The position numbers and the translations under genes were made by a program. Below the pieces are notes generated by a model, which saw only the letters and a program-made list of their open reading frames with translations, did not search any database and was not told where the DNA came from. A stretch of 64,000 nucleotides of DNA from Clostridia bacterium. Lineage in GTDB: Bacteria > Bacillota > Clostridia > Christensenellales > Aristaeellaceae. The DNA lies in contig JAFUGS010000026.1 in assembly GCA_017469265.1 (NCBI GenBank), positions 35,624 through 99,623 on the forward strand, read 5' to 3'. Below are positions 1-7,937 of this stretch, piece by piece (the first letter of the stretch is position 1; the number at the start of each line of letters is the position of its first letter).

Positions 1-1226
1 TCGGCAAGGAAATCGTGCGCTTCCATACGATCTACTGGCCCATCATGCTGCACGCCCTGGGTCTGCCTCTGCCGAAGCAGGTGTTCGGGCACGGCTGGCT
101 GCTGTTCGGGGCGGACAGGATGAGCAAATCCAAGGGAAATGTGGTTTATCCCGGCCCCATCGTTGCCCGGTACGGTGTCGACGCGCTGCGGTATTACCTG
201 ATGCGGGAGATGCCCTTCGGCGCGGACGGAAACTATACCAATGAATCCTTCCTGATCCGGATGAACGCGGATCTGGCCAACGACCTGGGTAACCTGGTCA
301 GCCGGACCGTGGCCATGATTGAGAAATACTTCGGCGGCGTGCTGCCGGCCTGGGACAAGAACATCGAGGAGCCCATCGGCGCCGAGCTTCGGGAACACTG
401 CGCGAAGCTGCCGGCCCTGGTGGAAGAGCAGATGGATAAGCTGCAGTTCTCCCAGGCCCTGGCGGAGACCTGGAAGGTGGTCGGGGAATGCAACAAGTAC
501 ATCGACCAGACGCAGCCCTGGGTGCTGGGCAAGGACCCGGAGAAGAAGGGCCTGCTGGGGAATGTGCTGCTGACGCTGGCGGAGTGCGTCCGTTTCGTGG
601 CGGTTCTGATTCAGCCGTTCATGCCTTCCACACCCGCGCGGATTTTTGAACAGCTGGGCGTGACGGACGACGCGCTGAAAACCTGGGACTCCCTGGGCCG
701 CTTCGGCGCGCTGCCGGAAGGCATCCGGGTGCACAAGGGCGACGCGCTCTTTCCTCGCATTGACGTGAACAAGGAGCTGGAAGCGCTCAGTGACGGAGCG
801 AAGGCCAAGGAGGCGGAGAAGGCGGAGAAAAAGGATGCCAAGGCCGCCGAAAAAGCCGCGAAAAAGGAAGCGAAGCACGAGGAGCCGGAATTCCCGGAGG
901 AGATCAGCATCGATACCTTTGCCCAGTGCAAGATGCAGGTGGCCCGGGTTCTGTCCTGTGAGAAGGTGGAAAAGAGCAATAAGCTGCTGCAGTTCCGCCT
1001 CAGCTTCGGCAAGGATGGGGAGCGCACGATTCTCAGTGGGATCGCGAAATATTATCAGCCGGAGGAGCTGGTCGGAAAGCAGGTCGTCGCCATCACCAAC
1101 CTGGCGCCGCGGAAGATCGCGGGCATCGAAAGTCAGGGCATGATTCTGTCCGCGCTGGATGACAATGGGAACCTGAGGCTGATGAGCGTGGGAGAAGGCG
1201 TGGACGATGGCGCCATCGTCGGGTAA
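1..1226 (+). CDS. metG: Methionyl-tRNA synthetase, C-terminal part (5' end outside window)
   Basis: Charges tRNA-Met with methionine in the cytoplasm. The frame is open to the left edge (first full codon at 3), so the N-terminal Rossmann half with HIGH is missing here. Visible are the end of the catalytic domain (FHTIYWPIM, FGHGWLL), the KMSKS-loop version MSKSKGN about 40 residues in, the helical anticodon-binding domain (about residues 90-250), a charged Lys/Ala/Glu linker (about 260-295), and a C-terminal Trbp111/EMAPII-like tRNA-binding domain (VARVLSCEKVEKSNKLLQF to the end) as in the dimeric long-form enzyme. It overlaps the next start by 20 bases. Confidence 0.97.
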   Translation, partial: GKEIVRFHTIYWPIMLHALGLPLPKQVFGHGWLLFGADRMSKSKGNVVYPGPIVARYGVDALRYYLMREMPFGADGNYTNESFLIRMNADLANDLGNLVSRTVAMIEKYFGGVLPAWDKNIEEPIGAELREHCAKLPALVEEQMDKLQFSQALAETWKVVGECNKYIDQTQPWVLGKDPEKKGLLGNVLLTLAECVRFVAVLIQPFMPSTPARIFEQLGVTDDALKTWDSLGRFGALPEGIRVHKGDALFPRIDVNKELEALSDGAKAKEAEKAEKKDAKAAEKAAKKEAKHEEPEFPEEISIDTFAQCKMQVARVLSCEKVEKSNKLLQFRLSFGKDGERTILSGIAKYYQPEELVGKQVVAITNLAPRKIAGIESQGMILSALDDNGNLRLMSVGEGVDDGAIVG

Positions 1227-2004
1227 GCGGATGGAACTGTTCGACAGTCATTGCCATGTCAATGAGGAGAAATTTGACGAGGATCGGGAGGATGTGCTGG
1301 CGCGCATGACGGCGTGTGGCGTGACCCGATACGCGGTCATCGGCTCTGACATGGCGACGTCCGAAGCCTGTGTGGCCTACGTGAAAACCCATGAGAACGC
1401 TGTGTGCGCGGTGGGCATCCATCCGCATGAGGCCAAAGGATACAGGGATGGCGACCTGGATACGCTGGCGGAATGGATCCGCTCCGGGGAAGCGAAAGCC
1501 ATCGGGGAGATCGGACTGGACTATTACTATGACCTGAGCCCCCGGGAAACCCAGCGGGAGGTCTGCCGTATGCAGATGGAGCTGGCCTGGGAGCTGGGAA
1601 CCGCGGTCGCCTTTCACGTGCGGGACGCGCATCAGGACATGCTGGAGCTGATGAAAAGCATGAAGCCCCATCTGACGCCGGGCATCCTGCACTGCTTCAG
1701 CGGCAGCGCGGAAATCGCGAAGGAATACCTGAAACTGGGATATCATATTTCCTTTGCCGGGCCGGTCACCTTCAAGAAAGCGCCAAGGTTGCGGGAGGCC
1801 GCGCTGCTGGTGCCCCGGGACCGGCTGCTGATCGAAACCGACAGCCCCTACCTGGCACCGGAACCGATGCGGGGACGGCGGAACGAGCCGGCCAACGTCC
1901 GTTTCGTGGCGGAAAAACTGGCGGAAATCCGGGAGGAGCCGCTGGAAGAGCTGGCTGCCTGTACCTTCGCCAACGCGATGCGTATCTATGGGCTGACGCC
2001 GTGA
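1207..2004 (+). CDS. TatD-family metal-dependent hydrolase (DNase)
   Basis: TIM-barrel amidohydrolase-like nuclease of the TatD/YcfH family. The family's metal ligands are visible: DSHCHVNEEKF at the N-terminus, GEIGLDYYYD, AFHVRDAH, LHCFSG and ETDSPYLAPEPMRGRRNEP. Length (265 residues, or 257 from the internal Met) is typical. The start at 1207 has a good site GGAGAAGG eight bases upstream, inside metG; the ATG at 1231 (MELFDSHCHV) gives the shorter start common in the family but has no clear ribosome binding site. The metG-tatD order is common in Firmicutes. Physiological substrate is not shown by the sequence. Confidence 0.95.
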   Translation: MAPSSGKRMELFDSHCHVNEEKFDEDREDVLARMTACGVTRYAVIGSDMATSEACVAYVKTHENAVCAVGIHPHEAKGYRDGDLDTLAEWIRSGEAKAIGEIGLDYYYDLSPRETQREVCRMQMELAWELGTAVAFHVRDAHQDMLELMKSMKPHLTPGILHCFSGSAEIAKEYLKLGYHISFAGPVTFKKAPRLREAALLVPRDRLLIETDSPYLAPEPMRGRRNEPANVRFVAEKLAEIREEPLEELAACTFANAMRIYGLTP

Positions 2005-2031
2005 GTCAGGCTTTGCTGACTGAGCATAAAG

Positions 2032-2065
2032 AAACACGCATGGAATGAAGTCCGTGCGTGTTTTT
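2032..2065 (+). terminator. Rho-independent terminator after tatD
   Basis: Stem AAACACGCA pairs with TGCGTGTTT across a 14-base loop and runs into a T-tract (TTTTT to 2065). It ends the metG-tatD transcript ahead of the oppositely oriented gene. Confidence 0.8.
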
Positions 2066-2131
2066 GCTAACCGGAACAGGAACGGTTTCCGGGAACGCGG
2101 CCACTGTTTCAAAAGTCATTCTGGACGATCA

Positions 2132-2842
2132 TCACGGAACAAGCCCCAATGCCAGCCGCAGCGCCTGCTCAGCCTCGGGCCAGGTCATTCCCGGGGAAAG
2201 CGCAGGGCTGTAGAGCATATTCAGCATCCGCCAGTCCACATCACTGAGCTGCTGGGTGGTGGTCCATCCCTGATAGAGAATGCTGTCCGTATATATTTCG
2301 TGATCCCCGGGCAACCCTAATGCGCCGACCAGTTCCTCCAGAATCAGGTGGTTCCGATCCTCCTGTTCCGTCAGATCCTCAGCGATGCCGATGCGGGCGG
2401 AGATGCTGACGTTCCGGGGATGATCCACGTGGAAAAACCCCCAGTTTCCCTCTACATATCCTTCAATGTAGTGCTTCAGCAAATACCCCGGCACGAACCA
2501 GATCCGGATGTTGGCGTTCTGATCCTGACGCACCCGGCGAAGCGGGGGCAGACCATTGACCCGAAGGCTCAGCTCCGCGAGAAAGTCGTCAAGGGTCCGC
2601 AGATCTTCGACGGTGGTCTTTCCGCCAACCCAGACCCGGATTTCCCCTTCCCAGCGGGTCAGGGGCTGTTCCCCCTCCGGTCCATATTCGGGATGAAAGG
2701 CGCATTGTTCCAGCAGGGCCAGGGCCAGGCGTTCGGCGGCCTCCTCATTCGGCGGGCGGAAAACCCGTTCGGCCGAGGCGGGCAAAGAAAAAAGAAACAG
2801 CAGCGCCAGACATGCCAGGATGGCTTTTCTCTTTCTGCCCAT
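2132..2842 (-). CDS. Secreted DUF2927-family protein
   Basis: 236 residues with a clear signal peptide (basic start, hydrophobic core, cut after PASA near residue 24). The remainder matches what I know of DUF2927: a 'WEGEIRVWVGG' strand, 'ARIGIAEDLTEQEDRNHLILEELVGALG' (zincin-like helix region, but no HEXXH), and the 'DSILYQG ... LSDVDWRMLNMLYSP ... PGM' tail. The function of the family is unknown; it is an exported protein. The start has the site AGGGGGAAA upstream. It is a single gene transcribed against its neighbours. Confidence 0.8.
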   Translation of the reverse strand: MGRKRKAILACLALLFLFSLPASAERVFRPPNEEAAERLALALLEQCAFHPEYGPEGEQPLTRWEGEIRVWVGGKTTVEDLRTLDDFLAELSLRVNGLPPLRRVRQDQNANIRIWFVPGYLLKHYIEGYVEGNWGFFHVDHPRNVSISARIGIAEDLTEQEDRNHLILEELVGALGLPGDHEIYTDSILYQGWTTTQQLSDVDWRMLNMLYSPALSPGMTWPEAEQALRLALGLVP

Positions 2843-2964
2843 ATGATTTCCCCCTGTGTTCCTGCTTTGCTGAAACCAGTGTATCCTGTTTTGACAAAAA
2901 AAACAAGCTGAAATTGTAAAGAATATGACGTGCCGGTCAATCCGGGTAAACCCGGAGTCAGGAT

Positions 2965-2994
2965 TTGCAAGGATGAAAGGGAATGTGATAAAAT
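2965..2994 (+). promoter_or_regulatory. Promoter of the cysteine desulfurase gene
   Basis: TTGCAA, 18-base spacer, TAAAAT, ending 20 bases before the coding start and followed by the site GGGGGCGGG. A sigma-A type match judged by eye. Confidence 0.6.
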
Positions 2995-3014
2995 AAATTC
3001 AGGGGGCGGGACGG

Positions 3015-4166
3015 ATGCGAAATCGGATTTACCTGGATCACGCGGCGACCACAGCGGTGACGCCGGAAGTGCTGGAGGCCATGCTGCCTTATTTTACGGA
3101 ATCCTACGGTAATCCTTCCGGGGTGTATGCAACGGGGCGGGAAGCGCATCGCGCCATGGATCAGGCGCGGCGGGAGGCGGCGGCGGCCCTGGGCGCCCGG
3201 CCACAGGAGATTTACTTTACTTCAGGCGGCAGTGAAAGCGACAACTGGGCCCTGACAGGCGCTGCCATGGCCCGGCGGGACCGGGGAAACCACATCATTA
3301 CCTCCGCCATTGAGCATCACGCGGTGCTGCATACCTGTCAGGCGCTGGAGAAGCAGGGCTTCCAGGTGACGTACCTGAAGCCGGATTCCCGGGGATATGT
3401 GGCTCCCGAAGCGCTGGAGCAGGCGATCCGGCCGGAGACTATCCTGATTTCCCTGATGGCGGCCAACAATGAGATTGGCACCCTCCAGCCCGCGGCCGCG
3501 TATGGGGAAATCGCCCGCAGCCGCGGAATTCCCTTTCATACCGACGCGGTGCAGGCCATGGGCGCGATCCCGATTGATGTGGAAGCGTGGCAGGCGGATC
3601 TGCTGAGCCTCAGCGCCCATAAGTTTCATGGGCCGAAAGGGGTTGGCCTGCTGTACATTCGAAAGGGAACCCGGATGGACGCGATGATTCATGGCGGCGC
3701 GCAGGAGCGGCGAATGCGGGCGGGGACAGAGAATGTGCCAGGGATCGTCGGAATGGGAAAGGCCATGAGCCTGGCGGCGGACCGCATCCCGGAGCGCGCG
3801 GCCAGGGTCGGCGCCTTGCGGGAATATCTGATCCGCGGGCTGCGGGAGGCGATTCCGGGCGTGCGGCTGAATGGACATCCTTCAGACCGCCTGCCTGGGA
3901 ACGTGCATGTCACGATCCCGGACATGGACGGCGAGGCCATGCTGCTGCGGCTGGATCTGGCAGGCATTGCCGCCTCCAGCGGCAGTGCCTGTACCAGCGG
4001 ATCGGTGGATCCAAGCCACGTGCTGGAAGCCATAGGCCTCAGTCCGGCGGAAACCAGAAGCAGTCTGCGCATGACCCTCGGAGAGGAGAATACCGAGGCG
4101 GAGATGAATGAAGTGATTCGCGTCCTTTCCGCCATCGTGGCGGATCTGCGCGCCATGCGGGAATAA
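3015..4166 (+). CDS. Cysteine desulfurase (NifS/IscS family)
   Basis: PLP enzyme that takes sulfur from cysteine as a persulfide and gives alanine, for Fe-S clusters or tRNA thiolation. Visible: N-terminal YLDHAATTAVTPEV, the PLP-binding TSGGSESDNWAL and 'AIEHHAVL' regions, the Schiff-base lysine in SAHKFHGPKG (near residue 206), the arginine motif HGGAQERRMRAGTENVPGI, and the active-site cysteine in SSGSACTSG (Cys326). The loop form fits the NifS-like group I. Length (383) is normal. No iscU or thiI follows, so its acceptor cannot be read from context. It has its own promoter. Confidence 0.95.
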   Translation: MRNRIYLDHAATTAVTPEVLEAMLPYFTESYGNPSGVYATGREAHRAMDQARREAAAALGARPQEIYFTSGGSESDNWALTGAAMARRDRGNHIITSAIEHHAVLHTCQALEKQGFQVTYLKPDSRGYVAPEALEQAIRPETILISLMAANNEIGTLQPAAAYGEIARSRGIPFHTDAVQAMGAIPIDVEAWQADLLSLSAHKFHGPKGVGLLYIRKGTRMDAMIHGGAQERRMRAGTENVPGIVGMGKAMSLAADRIPERAARVGALREYLIRGLREAIPGVRLNGHPSDRLPGNVHVTIPDMDGEAMLLRLDLAGIAASSGSACTSGSVDPSHVLEAIGLSPAETRSSLRMTLGEENTEAEMNEVIRVLSAIVADLRAMRE

Positions 4167-4321
4167 GGGCATGTGCTTTGACGGACGGAGCCCGGGCAGA
4201 TGGCATCACGGGATGTGGAAAACGCAGGATATGGAAGCGTACAGGGAACGTGCTTTCAGGCGGACGCGGAGCAGGACCGGGCAGGTTTTGAAATCAAATT
4301 GTAACATTTTTCATGGCTGGC

Positions 4322-4350
4322 TTGACTTTCCTGTGGGGAATGAGTATCAT
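4322..4350 (+). promoter_or_regulatory. Promoter of the SH3-domain secreted protein
   Basis: TTGACT, 17-base spacer, TATCAT with an upstream TGAG; about 65 bases before the start codon. Between 4167 and this site I see no gene. Confidence 0.65.
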
Positions 4351-4415
4351 AAATTCTGACCGAAAGAAGGAAAAAGTCCGGAGCGGGCTTTTTCTGTTCG
4401 AAAGGAGCGACAGGG

Positions 4416-5567
4416 ATGATGAAGAGATGGATCGCGCTGCTTCTGCTGGCGGTGATGCTCTGCGGCCTGTGGGCGGTGCCCGCTTCGGCCGCGACCTACG
4501 CCACGGTGGTAGGCGGCTGGCTTCGCCTGAGGGTAAACCCCAGCTATGACGCGGTGATTATTACCAGTTATAAAAGCGGCTCCGTGGTGACGGTGATCAG
4601 CCAGAGCGCGGGCTGGGCCCGGGTGCTGACTTCGGATTACCGGCTGGGATACATGGACACCCATTACCTGCTGATGGAAGGCGGTACGCCGCCTTCTCCA
4701 TCAACCCCGGTGCCAAGCACCCGCACCTGGACCACGGTGAACCGCGTGGCCTATGTCACCAGCCAGAACGGCAAGGGCGTGCGCCTGCGCAGCGCACCGG
4801 AGGTTAACAAGTACAATGTCATGGGTCTGTACCCCGTTGGCCGTACGGTGACGGAAATCAAGGTCAGCAGCGATGGCTGGAGCTACATCAAGATCGATCA
4901 GAAATACGGTTACATGATGTCCCAGTTCCTGACCACCTGGCATTACGGGCCTGTCGACACGCCTGTTCCGCCGCCACCGGAGAAAACATCTGTGCCGGTC
5001 GGTCCGGGGCTGTCCGGCGTGCAGCTGAACAACCTGAACCCGAAGGTGGGGGATACGTTGAAGCTGACCGTGAAGCCCGAGGGAACGAAGTACTCCGTGG
5101 TGTGGTACCGGGCGGATACGAAGGTGCTGCTGAGCACAGGTAACTCTTATACCGTAACCAGCGCGGACGTGGGATCCGCGATCACCGTCCGAGTGACGGG
5201 CAGCGACGGAACCGTGGCGGAGGTTTCCACCAGCGCGGTGAAGGCGGCTTCGTCCAAGACGCTTTCGGTTGCGGAGGAAGCCAAGACGCTGGAGACGGTT
5301 CCCCTGAAGGAGCCGGAGGATGTGAAGACACAGACCGGGACAGAAACGGTGGAAATCAAGACGCCTGTCGAAAGCTCCAAGACGGAGACGGAGGACACGG
5401 AGAAGCAGAAAACAGTGGAAATCAAAATTCCTGCTGACAGTACCCAGACCAGCCAGGAATCCACGGAGGATATTCCGGATTTCGTCCGCCGTACCCTTGA
5501 GCAGGGTGACATCGTGGCGCAGCCGGTCGATTCCGCTTCGGAATCTTCAGGCGATTCCGATTTTTAA
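4416..5567 (+). CDS. Secreted protein with two bacterial SH3 domains and an Ig-like domain
   Basis: 383 residues. A signal peptide (MMKRWIALLLLAVMLC..., cut after PASA near residue 25) is followed by two SH3 type-3 domains (about 26-88: WLRLRVNPSYDAVI ... LGYMDTHYL; and about 105-172: VRLRSAPEVNKYNVMGLYPVG ... YGYMMSQFL), a Pro-rich hinge, an Ig-like strand domain (about 200-275, KVGDTLKLTVKPEG ... ITVRVTGSDG), and an acidic Thr/Glu/Lys-rich tail with two related VEIK(T/I)P segments. SH3b domains usually bind peptidoglycan, so a wall-associated role is inferred. No catalytic domain and no LPXTG is seen. Confidence 0.85.
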   Translation: MMKRWIALLLLAVMLCGLWAVPASAATYATVVGGWLRLRVNPSYDAVIITSYKSGSVVTVISQSAGWARVLTSDYRLGYMDTHYLLMEGGTPPSPSTPVPSTRTWTTVNRVAYVTSQNGKGVRLRSAPEVNKYNVMGLYPVGRTVTEIKVSSDGWSYIKIDQKYGYMMSQFLTTWHYGPVDTPVPPPPEKTSVPVGPGLSGVQLNNLNPKVGDTLKLTVKPEGTKYSVVWYRADTKVLLSTGNSYTVTSADVGSAITVRVTGSDGTVAEVSTSAVKAASSKTLSVAEEAKTLETVPLKEPEDVKTQTGTETVEIKTPVESSKTETEDTEKQKTVEIKIPADSTQTSQESTEDIPDFVRRTLEQGDIVAQPVDSASESSGDSDF

Positions 5568-5636
5568 GAAAACGCGGATCGATCCTGATCAGCGTAAAAG
5601 CATTCCGCTTCCTGTGGCGATTTTAAACGTTTTTTG

Positions 5637-5661
5637 CTCCCCCGCTTCGCGGGGGAGTTTT
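5637..5661 (+). terminator. Rho-independent terminator after the SH3 gene
   Basis: Nine-pair stem CTCCCCCGC / GCGGGGGAG with loop TTC, then TTTT. Confidence 0.9.
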
Positions 5662-5687
5662 AATCAGCGCTTTCAGATCAACAGAAA

Positions 5688-5724
5688 AACAGCGCGCCGA
5701 TTTTGCCGGCGCGCTGTTCTTTTA
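5688..5724. terminator. Bidirectional terminator between convergent genes
   Basis: Twelve-pair stem AACAGCGCGCCG / CGGCGCGCTGTT, with A-rich bases before and TTCTTTT after, so it can work on both strands. It lies between the SH3 gene and the minus-strand gene ending at 5761. Confidence 0.8.
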
Positions 5725-5760
5725 AAAAATCATATGTAAAACAGCCAGGCTTTCTTTGCA

Positions 5761-6114
5761 TCAGAACCGGGTCTGCCAGAGGGAAAAGGTGCGGCTGAAG
5801 TCGGAGGACACATAGCGGATCATACTGATCAGGAAGGCAACCAGCACAAGGATCAGGGCGGTGCCGATCAGGATGCCCCCCAGATCCACGATGCCGGCGG
5901 CAATGCGGAAACGACGCTTCCTGGCCTGCCGAAGGGCTTCCTCCTCCTCTTCGGTCAGGGGTTCCTCTTCTGCTTCCTCCACCTGCGGATCCGCCAGCAG
6001 TTCATCAAAACCGTCGTCATAACTGTCTTCCGCTTCCTCCCAGGAGCCCTGATCAGCTGCCTGGTCAAACTGACGGCGGTATTCCTCGGTATCCTTTCGC
6101 TCAAAATACGGCAT
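5761..6114 (-). CDS. Small hypothetical protein, acidic with C-terminal membrane helix
   Basis: 117 residues, not recognised. The first 70 residues are strongly acidic (many Glu/Asp), then a short basic stretch (RQARKRRFRIAAG) precedes one long hydrophobic segment (about residues 78-100, GGILIGTALILVLVAFLIS). The C-terminus would face out if the basic stretch stays inside. The ribosome site AGGGAGGGAAAGG is directly upstream of the ATG, which supports it as a real gene. It is transcribed divergently from malQ. Confidence 0.65.
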   Translation of the reverse strand: MPYFERKDTEEYRRQFDQAADQGSWEEAEDSYDDGFDELLADPQVEEAEEEPLTEEEEEALRQARKRRFRIAAGIVDLGGILIGTALILVLVAFLISMIRYVSSDFSRTFSLWQTRF

Positions 6115-6177
6115 GCCTTTCCCTCCCTGTCAGGGGCATTGTACCATAATCCGACGGGTTCGAAAAGAAAAAGTTCA

Positions 6178-6206
6178 TTGACAGGGGTTCTCCTTCCGGA
6201 TAAAAT
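6178..6206 (+). promoter_or_regulatory. Promoter of malQ
   Basis: Perfect TTGACA, 17-base spacer, TAAAAT; the start codon is 37 bases downstream with site AAAGGAGG. Confidence 0.8.
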
Positions 6207-6243
6207 AACGGCACAAGGACGCGTATAAAGGAGGACATGGAAC

Positions 6244-7791
6244 ATGAGCCGAGCCGCGGGTGTTCTGATGGCGGTTTCCAGCCTGCCGGGAAAGTACGGA
6301 ATCGGGAGCTTCGATCAGGAGGCATACCGTTTTGTTGACTTTCTGGAGCGGGCCGGGCAGACCTACTGGCAGATTCTGCCCCTGAACCCGCCGAACCATT
6401 TTCCCCTGGCCTATGACTCTCCTTACCAGAGCTTTTCCACTTTCGCGGGGAACCCGTACTATATCAGCCTGGACGCGCTGATTCAGGAAGGAGTGCTGAC
6501 CCGGGAAGAGGTCGAGGCCGTGGATTTTGGCAGCGATCCGGAGCATGTGGATTACGAGAAACTGTATACCCGGCGGCTGCCCCTGCTGCGGAAGGCCTAT
6601 GAGCGCAGCCGCATCGCTGAGCGGGAGGATTATCAGCGCTTCATCCGGGACAACGCCTGGTGGTTGGATGATTACGCGCTGTTCATGGCGCTGAAAGCCT
6701 TCTTCAAAGAAGCGGAATGGCCGGACTGGCCGGAGGATATCAGCAAGCACTGGGGATACGCCATTGACTACTACAACCAGCTGCTGTACTTCGACATCGA
6801 ATTCCACAAATATACCCAGTTCAAGTTCTTCCAGCAGTGGAACGCGCTGAAAGCCTACGCCAACGCGAAACATATCAGAATCATCGGGGATATCCCGATC
6901 TATGTTTCCTTTGACAGCGCGGATGTCTGGGCCCATTCAGCCCTTTTCCAGCTGAATGATCAGAACCGCCAGAGCGCCATGGCCGGCTGCCCGCCGGACG
7001 CGTTTTCCGCGGACGGGCAGATCTGGGGGACGCCTCTTTACCGGTGGGAGAAGCACCGGGAAGACCGCTTTGGATGGTGGATGGCCAGGTTGTGGATGAA
7101 CTTCCAGCAATGCGACCTGCTGCGGATTGACCATTTCCGGGGTCTGGATGAGTACTACGCAATCCCTGCCGGGGCCAGCGCCATGGAGGGCCATTGGGAG
7201 AAAGGCCCGGGCATGGCGCTTTTCCACCAGATGTGGCAGAACATGGGCTACAAGCCGGTCATCGTGGAAGACCTGGGATACATGACGGAATCCGTCCGGC
7301 AGATGGTCCGGGAAACCGGTTTTCCGAACATGAAGGTGCTGCAGTTCGCTTTTGACGTGGACGATATCGGCGCCAGCAATGACTATCTGGTGCACAATAT
7401 TCCGGAGCATTGTGTGGTGTATCCCGGTACGCACGACAATGATCCCATCAACGGCTGGTTCGCCGGGCTGAGTGAGGCGGAGCAGAAGCTGGTCCGGGCC
7501 TACTTCGGATGTGAAACCCTGGCGAAGGGGCGGATGAATGAGGTGTTCGTGCGCGCGGGCATGATGTGCCGGGCGGAATCCTGCGTGATTCTGATTCAGG
7601 ATCATCTTGGCCTGGGGCATGAAGCCCGGATCAACGACCCTTCCCACCAGGAGGACAACTGGCATTGGCGGCTGAAGCCGGGGATGCTGACGGAGGAACT
7701 GGAGAAGAAGATTTTCGAGATCACCCGCCGCTACGGCCGGCTGAACTGGGACGCGGACAGCGTCCAGCAGAGGCAGTGGGTGGTGGAGTAA
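6244..7791 (+). CDS. malQ: 4-alpha-glucanotransferase (amylomaltase, GH77)
   Basis: Disproportionates malto-oligosaccharides by moving alpha-1,4-glucan units; cytoplasmic glycogen/maltodextrin metabolism. GH77 marks are visible: RAAGVLMAVSSLPGKYGIGSFD at the N-terminus, WQILPLNPP, DSPYQSFSTFAGNPYYI, IIGDIPIYVSFDSADVW, the nucleophile region LLRIDHFRGLDEYYAIP, the acid/base Glu in VIVEDLGYMT, and YPGTHDNDPINGWF with the third carboxylate. Length 515 is typical of the short bacterial form. It is a single-gene unit between its own promoter and a strong terminator. Confidence 0.97.
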   Translation: MSRAAGVLMAVSSLPGKYGIGSFDQEAYRFVDFLERAGQTYWQILPLNPPNHFPLAYDSPYQSFSTFAGNPYYISLDALIQEGVLTREEVEAVDFGSDPEHVDYEKLYTRRLPLLRKAYERSRIAEREDYQRFIRDNAWWLDDYALFMALKAFFKEAEWPDWPEDISKHWGYAIDYYNQLLYFDIEFHKYTQFKFFQQWNALKAYANAKHIRIIGDIPIYVSFDSADVWAHSALFQLNDQNRQSAMAGCPPDAFSADGQIWGTPLYRWEKHREDRFGWWMARLWMNFQQCDLLRIDHFRGLDEYYAIPAGASAMEGHWEKGPGMALFHQMWQNMGYKPVIVEDLGYMTESVRQMVRETGFPNMKVLQFAFDVDDIGASNDYLVHNIPEHCVVYPGTHDNDPINGWFAGLSEAEQKLVRAYFGCETLAKGRMNEVFVRAGMMCRAESCVILIQDHLGLGHEARINDPSHQEDNWHWRLKPGMLTEELEKKIFEITRRYGRLNWDADSVQQRQWVVE

Positions 7792-7837
7792 GGGCGTGGG
7801 AACGCTTCGAAAAACATCAGCAAACGCAAAGAATTCC

Positions 7838-7868
7838 GCGGCCGGGGAAGACATCCCCGGCCGCTTTT
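7838..7868 (+). terminator. Rho-independent terminator after malQ
   Basis: Eleven-pair perfect stem GCGGCCGGGGA / TCCCCGGCCGC with a five-base loop and TTTT. Confidence 0.95.
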
Positions 7869-7875
7869 CTGACCC

Positions 7876-7905
7876 TTGCAAGGGAATGGGCTTGCGGTGT
7901 ATAAT
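7876..7905 (+). promoter_or_regulatory. Promoter of the priA-rpe operon
   Basis: TTGCAA, 18-base spacer, perfect TATAAT. The expected start of transcription near 7912 leaves only about 26 bases before the TTG start at 7938, which argues against the more upstream TTG at 7917. Confidence 0.8.
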
Positions 7906-7937
7906 ATCTTGTCAGATTGTGCCCGGGAGGTGGGGAT